Below, one piece after another: positions 22,801 to 30,333 of a stretch of 30,333 nucleotides of DNA. The position numbers and the translations under genes are program-made. Position 1 is the first letter of the stretch, and each line of letters starts with the position of its first letter. Below the pieces are notes generated by a model, which saw nothing but the letters and a program-made list of their open reading frames with translations, ran no database searches and was not told the origin of the DNA. The stretch comes from Collybiopsis luxurians FD-317 M1 (taxonomy: Eukaryota; Basidiomycota; Agaricomycetes; Agaricales; Omphalotaceae). The DNA is taken from assembly GCA_000827265.1 (NCBI GenBank), contig KN834868.1, forward strand, positions 24,571 through 54,903. Reading direction: 5' to 3'.

Positions 22801-23119
22801 TAGTAATGCTACACTCTTCATCTAAGTCGAGATCGTCATCATCCTGGTCAACATCCATGGTCCTAGTGGATGGTAGATCATCGCGATCTATGTTGTTGAT
22901 TTGAATTGATGGCGTCTCAAGAGAAGGAAAGTGTTTGGAGGTGACGGTAGCAGCAGCCACAGATGCAGCTTTGACAGTCTGGAAGAAATTTGTGGACAAG
23001 TTCGCAGACTGAGACTCAGTATACTGTCTGTGGTCATCATCTGGCTTGAGCTTGATATGAGCGGTGCAATCCTGGGGTTGCTTAAAGGTACTGTTGCAGA
23101 CAAAGCATGGGAACTCCAT
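19834..23119 (-). pseudogene. Plavaka-type (CACTA-related) transposase, 4 exons, three in-frame TGAs
   Basis: Exons 22361-23119, 22010-22312, 20248-21961 and 19834-20198 join in phase (3141 bp, 1047 codons); introns are 48, 48 and 49 bp. The start codon precedes a C2H2-like finger (MEFPCFVCNSTF...H...H). Next are an Asp/Glu-rich stretch, LDWELAQWA, RYWDPLEAIKGLWGNP, the transposase core (TPVIIVSDKTQLTHFSG, VYLTLGNIPKSI, YVADYPEQC, CPKCKRKAGE, ITPDILHQLYQGVLKHLIEW), FNIPKYHSLLHY, TTDNYNTEAFEHLHIDFAK and the tail GMYHIEAAV...WTSSNILDQCSSFF. This order is that of fungal Plavaka transposases. TGA stops at 22442-22444, 21827-21829 and 21233-21235 break it; the second sits at I-stop-RKP, where the family usually has Arg. 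I could not find terminal inverted repeats. Confidence 0.85.
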
Positions 23120-23474
23120 TAGACCCAAGGACAAACCTGGTAAAGATAGAAGAAAAGAGCGAAACTGTTCTGCATGCAAGAGGGAGCGATTAGGGTTTTA
23201 AGTAAATAGCATCTTCGAGGTCCTATTAAATACTGCAGATCAAACTCGGAGCTTGAAATAAACATGTCAATTTTGACAGTCGACAGTCCTCAAGGCTCGC
23301 TTAAAAAGAAGTCAGATAACAAAATTTATTGATTCATGATTGATACCTGGAATAAAAGATACAACACTAGCTGTTAGGTTAACACATCAAATACAACAGA
23401 AACGTGAGAACTGGAATCATGCTTACATGATACACCTCAACACTACAACACTTCCACAATAAAATTATGCATAT
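23120..23474. other. Intergenic stretch between transposase and deaminase
   Basis: About 350 bp, AT-rich, no gene. It should hold the transposase 5' flank and the deaminase 3' untranslated region. I looked for a transposon terminal repeat and could not define one. Confidence 0.45.
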
Positions 23475-25466
23475 TTAATTTTCACGAACTCTTAGATGCT
23501 GATTTCGGATGCCCAATTTCTCCAAGTCCCGATTCCAGTTGCTAAAGGAGTGACGGCTGGTAGGGCCAACCTTGTTCTTGATCACCCCAAGCAGGTCCTT
23601 GCAGAGTTGGAGCAGGATATGATGAGGAACTCCTGGAGGTGGAGTCCAGGAATAAAAGGTTGTGTGGGTTCCCGGGAGAACAAAAGCTGGCGCAACGTCA
23701 CCTTCATTGTTGAGTAATTTGTGAAGAAGCCAGCAAAGCCGACAGCATTTCTGGCTCATTCCAATCGGAATAGAAGACAGCTAGAGAGCGATATTATAAT
23801 GAGATTATATCTTGGTCGGAAGTGAGATGTACCGTGTTGAAGATGTTGACCGGCGCCTCAGAGCTAGAAGCCCAGCCCATAAGCACAGCCTCGGCATGTA
23901 CAGAGGCAAACATTGTCTTCATCTGCAGCTCCTGGACCTCCGATTCTGTCCATTCACGAACATTGTTGATTTGCTTCAAAACTTGTCTTACCTGCACCGA
24001 ATTGAAATGCACTGGGCCTGTTGGAGTGTAACGTAACTGGTGTACTTCGATACGCTTGTGCATAAAAAATCTGTGGGTTTTGTTCCAAATGGAGAGTACA
24101 GAAGCATGCCATGCGAGAACGCACTTGAGAGAACGAATTATGCGAGCACCAGGACTCTCGTAATACTCTGGTGTCACTAAAGTTGTAGACTTGGTAAAGC
24201 TATATCAAAAGAAATCATTTCAACGTACATTCAGACTCATTTCCTCCGTGCAACTCATTGCTCTGTGTCTCACTTGTAACATTAGCTCCAGGTCCATTGC
24301 GGGACATGAAGTCCATAACCATGGCTACATCACTCTCTGCATATATTTGAGTCGGGAGGCACATGGTTCATTATTGTAACTTTACTTACCGGCTTGTTCC
24401 AGTGAACAGTGTAGTTTCCAATTTTCGTTAGCAGACAAAAGGTGCTTGAGAACTGGTTGAAGAGTGTGAAGGGTGCCAATAAAGACACAAATATATTCCA
24501 TCTTGGCAAGCTCCTGCGATTCCAACCTCACACTCTTCGGAGGAGAAATGCCAAGAGAGGCTGATAGGTTGTCGTTTGGCAGCACAGGAATCAAAAATTG
24601 GTTTTCTAACTGTTGCCATAGACCGATGAACAAGTCTAGCCAAGAAGAAAGGTTGCTTGGTTCTACAATATACGTGTATACTTGTTCGCGGTCTGACAGT
24701 GGATTGTCATTCAGGATGTTTGACGCTGAACTCTGAGTGTCATGAAGATGGTACTTTGAAAGAAGAATACACTGAGGGGGGTCCAGGGGTAAGGTGAAGA
24801 CCTTTTGTAGGTCCGAGCATCTAGCAATATCGTCCGCATGGGCCAGCATTAGTTGGAATGGGGTGCTGCCCCAGTGTTGGGAGAACTCGAGTATCCGTAA
24901 CCCCACTGTTCTGAAGGCCTGGTAGTGTGCAAACAGAAGGAATTTCAACAATAGACCTTCTTCTGGGTCTGGAGTTTTTTGGAGATAAGTGATGATGTTG
25001 AACACATCTCTGACATGAATATTGAATGCGCAGTCACTAAGGGCATTTTTAGTGAAATTCAATGAAGGATTTAAAATGAGTCTACTCACCATCCCCCGCG
25101 GTTCCACTCAAGCAGCAGATTTCACCCGTGGTCACTGTGTGACTCGATTGTGGTAAGCTGAAATAGCTCAGCACCTTCAGACTCGCCCTGTGTCTTCTCC
25201 AAGTCCAGTTGGTTGTCCGTGAATATAAAGCACTGGATGGATGAAGAATCAATGCTGCCAATGACAGCATTGACATTCAATGGGTGAGGAGACTTTGCTG
25301 GGATAGATAGAAGAGTTGAGATGTGAGTAACTAGAGAGAGGCCGGAATGCTTGAAATCGTGAGGTTCCACTTTACAATCAGGGTCCTGCGAACGATGAAG
25401 AAAGCTGGATAAGAGTGTAATGTCATTGTTAATGTTGCCAGTAAATCCGTCGTTGTCGTCGCCCAT
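23475..25466 (-). CDS. Fungal OTT_1508-like nucleotide/nucleic-acid deaminase family protein, one in-frame TGA
   Basis: Exons 25090-25466, 24390-25036, 24229-24336, 23833-24176 and 23475-23780 total 1782 bp (594 codons), all in phase, with introns of 52-53 bp. The start MGDDNDG was chosen because the codons just upstream are not ATG and antisense TRAPPC5 begins ~130 bp further. The N-terminal ~390 residues are helical (EWNRGGCDCAFN, LLLKFLLFAHYQAFRTVGLR, WGSTPFQLMLAHADDI). The C-terminal domain has zinc-deaminase hallmarks: SVHAEAVLMGW (His ligand and catalytic Glu) and KCCRLCWLL (Cys ligands), then VLPGTHTTFYSW. Pfam OTT_1508_deam is the best match I know; its substrate in fungi is unknown. 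TGA at 25122-25124 (codon 115) would remove the catalytic domain unless read through or sequenced wrongly. Confidence 0.75.
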
Positions 25467-25593
25467 GGTAAGGGATAAGAAAGGCACTTAGTGAATCATT
25501 GATGGTACCTGATCAAGTCCAGAGAGATTCCATTTGGGGGAGACACCCAAAGCAACGTCATTAGAGTATTAACAGTCAATTAGATAGCACCAT
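25467..25593. promoter_or_regulatory. Likely shared promoter between divergent genes
   Basis: The deaminase (minus) and TRAPPC5 (plus) are divergent with only about 130 bp between their coding starts, so both promoters must lie here or overlap the neighbouring coding exons. No clear TATA or known motif was recognised. This is inferred from layout alone. Confidence 0.4.
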
Positions 25594-26349
25594 ACCTGGT
25601 ATTTCAAACCTCCAGCAGGTCCAAAACCAAATATATACGAACGAAAGTTGAATGAAGCAAAGGTTTCTAACATTTCATCCACTTCCTTCAGCTTTCTTTT
25701 CTCAGAAGTCATCCAGTACACACAGAAATGAGTCGGCGGAGTCAATGATTTGGAAAAGAGGTCTCTCATACAGCCAAGTTTGTAAACCCATCTCACAGTC
25801 ATCTTGCAGACTCAATACTCTTGGATATCGCATCAGCTCTCGCATTCTCAAGCTGACCGCTTACCGTGCTGAATCATTGTCCAAAGCTCCCAAACGAGAA
25901 ATCAGACGTTTGCCTGCTCTCATGGCCATACATACTCAGATTTGGAGAGCTGTTTTCGGAAGGCCAGCAGATGCTATTGAGAAGAGTGTGGAGAATGTAG
26001 ATGAATGTAGGTACTTTTCAACAAACATTAACTTGCACCCAAATTCAGCTTCCGATAGATATGATCATAGACAACGATCCTCTCATCGAGCGACACATTT
26101 CAGTACCTAGAGATCTAACAGGTCTCAGTTGTTCCTCATTTTCTGCTGGAATCGTAGAAGCTGTTCTGGATGGATTGGGTTTTGTTCATGCAAAGTCAAC
26201 CATCTGCTTTTTTCCTTCTTTCTGATCACTCTTTGCAGCCTGCCCGCATCACAGCACACCACACTCCCACATCCACCCATCCAACTTGTACTACAATCCT
26301 TATCAAACTCGAGAAATCTGTACTAGATAGGGAAGAGGTTTTAAAGTAA
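25594..26349 (+). CDS. TRS31: TRAPP complex subunit 5 (Trs31/TRAPPC5), one in-frame TGA
   Basis: Exons ~25594-25760, 25810-26006, 26059-26183 and 26239-26349 join in phase; introns are 49, 52 and 55 bp. Recognisable family blocks in order are PAGPKPNIYERKLN, FSFLFSEVIQYTQK, LNTLGYRISSRIL, IHTQIWRAVFGRPADAIEK, VENVDEYMIIDNDPL, ISVPRDL, SSFSAGIVEAVLDGLGFPAR and TTILIKLEKSVLDREE, ending at TAA 26347-26349. The protein is a Bet3-fold core subunit of the TRAPP tethering complex and Rab-activating factor at the Golgi, essential in yeast. The phase fit and family length indicate nearly the whole gene. A TGA at 25729-25731 follows QYTQK, where the family has Arg. I found no in-frame ATG upstream, so the true start is uncertain or lost. 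It converges on the dynein relic 142 bp downstream. Confidence 0.85.
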
Positions 26350-26490
26350 CATGTTATCATTAGTAGCTGAATCCAGTATACTGTCATGAGAACCGTAAGA
26401 TAGACAGAGAGAGAGTGGAACATAAACATATGAATGAGCAATCCAAAAAACAAACAAAAAACATGCAATGGTATAATTGAAAACGAGTCA

Positions 26491-29400
26491 CTAGTGCTGC
26501 CCACCAACCAATCCCTCAATGCTTTGATGCTCCAGATCATTCCTTGCCTTTAGTATACTCGCATGCATCTCCTTCATCTTATTCCCAAGTTTCACTCCAA
26601 ACCTCGTCAAAATATCTCCCTGCCATGCATCATACTTGGCATTCACCCTCGCCTGTACTTGCTCATTATCCACAGCGCAAAATGGTCCAAAACTCTTTTG
26701 TGTTTCTGTCGTGTCGAACATCGATCTAGCCTTTTTGATTTCGGTCAACAGCTGTTGCCAATGCGCCAGCGAGTCTCCGAGACACAAAAAGACATATTCT
26801 GCTTCTAGATCCCACAAAGACTGGAATTGGAACCATTTAAGGACATAAGAGTGGAGTTGGGAGACTTTGCGTTCGATTAGCGAAAACGCAAGTGGCAGAG
26901 TGCTCGATGGGAGTTGCACGAGAAGTGAGGTATAGTTGCTTTCGCCTGCGACAGAGCTTTGCATCTGCAAACTGATTTCATATCGCGAGCTTTGAATGCG
27001 ACAAAGATGGCAGACTACACCCAGCCAGTCGTGCAGCTGCTTTATCCAAGCAGCGCGAGTGTGTTCGATGGGTGGATCAAGGAAAATGACTTGATTCTGT
27101 ATACGGATCTCATGGACAAAGGGTTTGATGGTCATGTGGGTTTCCATAAACTGCGATTGTAAATTACAAGAGTCAGCAGGAGAAGAAAAAGCGGGATCAC
27201 CTTGTCCTCCTTTGACCCCGCCCCGTGCTGTCCTGCACCTTGCCCATGTCTCTTTTTGAGACTTCCCAAGACCAGCCCTTCATCTCCCTCTGCAGTCTTT
27301 TGGAATTCATTGCACCATACCTCAATGACATTTTCTAGTCTTCCCAGCAGAATCTTCTCAATTCTCTTATCCAGCTCAGCAACCCACCAGTCTAAATTGG
27401 AGTACCCATCGAGGTTCAAACAGTCAATCGCGCCTTGGATTTTCTTCAAGTGTGATGAAAAGGCGTCGGTAGTGTACGAGCAGGTAGAGAGGTCAGCTAT
27501 AGAGTGAAGGATGGACGAATAGAGGGAGATGCATGAATTTGTCTTGTCCTACAAAAGTCATAATTAGTTTTCATCACAGCCTTTCTCACATTTTCGTACG
27601 CACCTGCAAAACAGACACCACCCCTGCAAACTCTCTAACAAATTGTACATGTCTATTATCCTTTCCATCCATAGCCCCACCACCGCCAAACCTTCCACCG
27701 GTATCGTACTGATTGACAAAGTAGTCCCATTTGATATTAATGCCTTTGCTTATCATTTTTTGAGTCTCGGAACACCATTCAGCCATTAGACTCTCTATGC
27801 CTGGCTCAGAGTCGAGTTGCTGTTCACACTCGATCAACGCAAGAGTTTGACCATAAGTGCGAATGGTTTCCATGAGCGAAACTGCATGTGGATAGATGCG
27901 TTTGGCGTCTTTGGCCATGGACGTTATACTGTGTGGAATGCTGAAACTGAGCCAGAGAAGGTTGCGGGTTTCTTTGATGAGAGTGATGGTTTGCAGGTCA
28001 AAATTGACAGCGAGTTGGTAGACATTGATGGAGGTTGCGTCTGATGGACCGCCTGCTGAGCAGAAATGGATAATTTCGAATGATCAACCTTCGACACCCA
28101 TGTTACATCGCTGGATGTCGGTCAGCCACGCTCCTCGGGTGTCGAGTTTTCGGCAGAAGGCAGTTGATTCTGATTGCAGTTTTTGACCCTCGGCGTACAA
28201 CTCCCAGCCCTTACCTAGGACGTCTTCAATGTGCTTCATGTATGTGAGGAGCTGCCAGTCAATTTGATGCGCCCACAGAATGGCACCAGAGATTGGGGAA
28301 GGTCGCGCATTAAGGACATGTGGTAGGAGGAGGAGGAGCGGTATTGAGTTTAAACTTCATAGGGTTAGAATTTAATGCTGGAAACCAATGCTCAAAGCCA
28401 TACCTTGTCATGCAAATGCTTGATATCCTCCTTGACTGAATCAATTAGTTGTGTCTGATATTCCTGTATAGCACCTCTAATTTTCGGTCGAACGAACAGC
28501 GCATTGAAGCGCTCAAACACACGAAACATTTCCCCAGTGTTTCTGGCGCTCCCCAACCTATCTTGTAATGGCGAAATGCTAGCAGACTCTACTCAGGACA
28601 CGCGCTTGTTATAACCATTTTCGGCAGCGACCCAGATTTCAGTTCCTTCAACAGATACATTGAGGACGTCAATGCGTATGCAGCGAGAACTTCGGAATGG
28701 AGGTCAAGGTTGGAGGAGGAAAGACCTAGGCCTAATCCAAGGCCTTTGGTTGGGGCCGTCATGATGGCGAGTTGCTCATGCTGCTTTCGCCACTCCCGCA
28801 AGTAGCGAATATGTCCCTGCAGCTTTGCATGTGCAGGGATGACTTTTATGGAAATGAACCTCTCAGATCTCTTTCCTGGTCACCTCTCTAGCAACATTGG
28901 TGAATTCCTTTATTTGGTCATCCCAGACATGAAAGATGTTGGCAGTTTGGGACAAGAGGGATTCAAATGTTTCGTAGGGGATGTAAGCCAGGCGGGCAGA
29001 GGTGAGGATACGGAAGAGAATGTCATTAAAGTCATGCGAGACAGTTTCAACCAGAGGCAAGGCACAATGGGATGGGGTAGGGGGATAAACGGAGCTTTCG
29101 GGTCAGGTGGAGAAGATGGGGATTAGGGATTCTTGGATTTTGTCCAAGTCAGTAGCAGAAAGCAGTTCGTTTAGAGGGAAATCTTTCATAAGTTGATTGT
29201 ACTTGTGCACTAGATTGGTTGCGACGGTGGCATGAAATCATTTGGCATTTTTGAGACAATCCATGACCATAGTTACTGCCTCTGAACGAAGTTGAGTTTC
29301 AACATTTTCAAGGGCACACTCGAGAGAGAGCCAAAAGTTGATTTCTTGGGAGGTGGTGCCGAAAGAGACATCGCGGGTGAGTTTGGTGACAGATTGAATG

Positions 29401-30050
29401 GATTTAATCCAAGAATTGATGTGTGCATGGAGGGAGTTTAGAAATGAGCTGTCGGAGAGGGTTTTGGGGGGGATGAAGGAAAGGTTGGGACGAACACCTG
29501 CGGCATTGGCAGCTTCGATTGCTCTCTGTATTACAGGATGAATAATGAGATGGGTCTCTGGAATTTCAACATTTTGTTGGAGATGTAGCAATGACAGTTC
29601 CAGTTCTGCAAATTTCTTTTTCGTCAATGGAATACCCGTTCCAAGTTCCTTCCTGCGCCTGAGCTGGCTTCTCCTCTCTGACTGACAAATGTGTCGAACC
29701 AAGGCTTGACACCATTGGAAATGACGGCATGAAGACTTTCATAAGGGGTTTCTTCTCTGCCAAACAAGTTTAGGATGTGCAGCTGGATAGCTATAGGAAC
29801 AGTAGGGTTCAATGTTGGACTGCGTTTGATCAGAGCGAGGGTGAGGAAGTGAGAGGGGTGATAGGTGAGATGTTGGGTGAGGGAATAGTGGAAAATGGTA
29901 TCGTCGACTTCATCTTTTGCTTTGACAATGTAAAAAATGCCGCGACCTTCACCTGCAAAACTAGTTACGCGTTTGTCGAAATCCTTGAGTCAAAAAAGAC
30001 CGTCTTGAATTTCTGATTGAGAAGCGCCTATCACCCCCAGCAGTCCAATC
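26491..30050 (-). pseudogene. Cytoplasmic dynein heavy chain, decayed N-terminal tail fragment
   Basis: Blocks typical of the dynein heavy chain tail occur in order: [208 protein letters not shown] and FGVKLGNKMKE, ending HQSIEGLVGGQH-stop. No AAA-ring motif follows, so the motor is absent, and the first ~50 family residues are also missing. Damage includes in-frame TGA at 29990-29992, 29238-29240, 28593-28595 and 28084-28086, frameshifts near 29640, 29100, 29065, 28870, 28665 and 28340, and a small internal deletion after KNAK-stop-FHATV. Several introns are still recognisable. In a working cell this protein drives minus-end transport on microtubules. Confidence 0.9.
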
Positions 30051-30059
30051 TTTATTGTC

Positions 30060-30333
30060 TGTAAAAGGCTTAGTAATATATATAATTTTTCCTTTGAATT
30101 TTAATATTTTTTTCCAGTGTTAAATAATTAATATTGAGCTGGTAAAAGGTATAGTTTAATAATTGATTTTGCGGCGCCTTTTTCACGTGTAAAAGACACC
30201 GGTAATTACGTAATTTTTCCCGTGATTTTTCTCATATTTTACCATATTTTTTCCAGCTGTAATCTAATAAATATGACCTGTGAGAAAGAATTACTTTTTC
30301 TAAAACATTGTCAGCTGACAAATAAAAACTTTT
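30060..30333. other. AT-rich, palindrome-rich segment at window end
   Basis: Base composition changes sharply where dynein similarity ends. The segment has repeated TTTTTTCCAG (near 30108 and 30247) and GTAAAAGG (30061 and 30142) motifs, the perfect palindrome AATTACGTAATT (30204-30215) and a CACGTG core (30184-30189). No gene is visible. It could be the end of a DNA transposon, which is inference only. Confidence 0.4.

Noticed and set aside
25569..25802. Minus-strand open frame that looked like a first exon of the deaminase
   Set aside because: It is the exact antisense of the TRAPPC5 first coding exon, which shows family motifs; the deaminase start at 25466 needs no further exon.
7487..29992. 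Selenocysteine recoding as explanation for the TGAs
   Set aside because: Fungi generally lack the selenocysteine machinery, the replaced residue appears to be Arg rather than Cys, and unrelated genes on both strands are affected alongside frameshifts.
1..30333. CRISPR arrays, tRNA or rRNA genes
   Set aside because: No direct-repeat/spacer pattern, cloverleaf or rRNA block was recognised; the tandem repeats have no unique spacers.

Overview
The window looks like nuclear DNA of a mushroom-forming basidiomycete (Agaricomycetes). Evidence: short spliceosomal introns of about 47-56 bp with GTRNGT donors and CTRAY-like branch sites; a fast-evolving WD40 repeat tail of the kind carried by basidiomycete NACHT/NLR-like proteins; a Plavaka-type transposase; a DUF6532-type protein; and a fungal OTT_1508-like deaminase. 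No species can be named from sequence alone.

Layout. 1-556 (+): 3' end of a WD40 protein, including a short terminal exon behind a 49-bp intron. 557-3257: no convincing gene. 3258-8782: a complete Ty1/Copia LTR retrotransposon on the minus strand with both LTRs and a perfect 5-bp target duplication (GATAC); its single gag-pol frame is broken by one TGA and one TAA. 8783-11220: no convincing gene. About 11400-12660 and 13170-15250 (-): two decayed tandem relatives of a NIPA/DUF803-type transporter gene. 15260-17672: repeat-rich DNA with a 104-bp direct repeat and a 10-bp minisatellite around a 204-bp run of N. 17673-19710 (-): a 12-exon DUF6532-like gene. 19834-23119 (-): a 4-exon Plavaka transposase with three in-frame TGAs. 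23475-25466 (-): a 5-exon OTT_1508-like deaminase. About 25594-26349 (+): TRAPPC5/Trs31, divergent from the deaminase. 26491-30050 (-): a badly decayed fragment of the dynein heavy chain tail. 30060-30333: unusually AT-rich, palindrome-rich DNA.

The main unexpected signal is that reconstructed reading frames from 7.4 to 30 kb, on both strands and in unrelated genes, are interrupted almost only by TGA. In several cases the TGA sits where I recall the family having arginine. The simplest reading is CGA-to-TGA change by CpG deamination in a methylated, transposon-rich block. The dynein piece, with several frameshifts and both ends missing, is certainly dead. TRAPPC5, the deaminase and the DUF6532 gene are otherwise phase-perfect with only one TGA each, so their status is open. 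Family assignments rest on recalled motifs and were not searched against databases.
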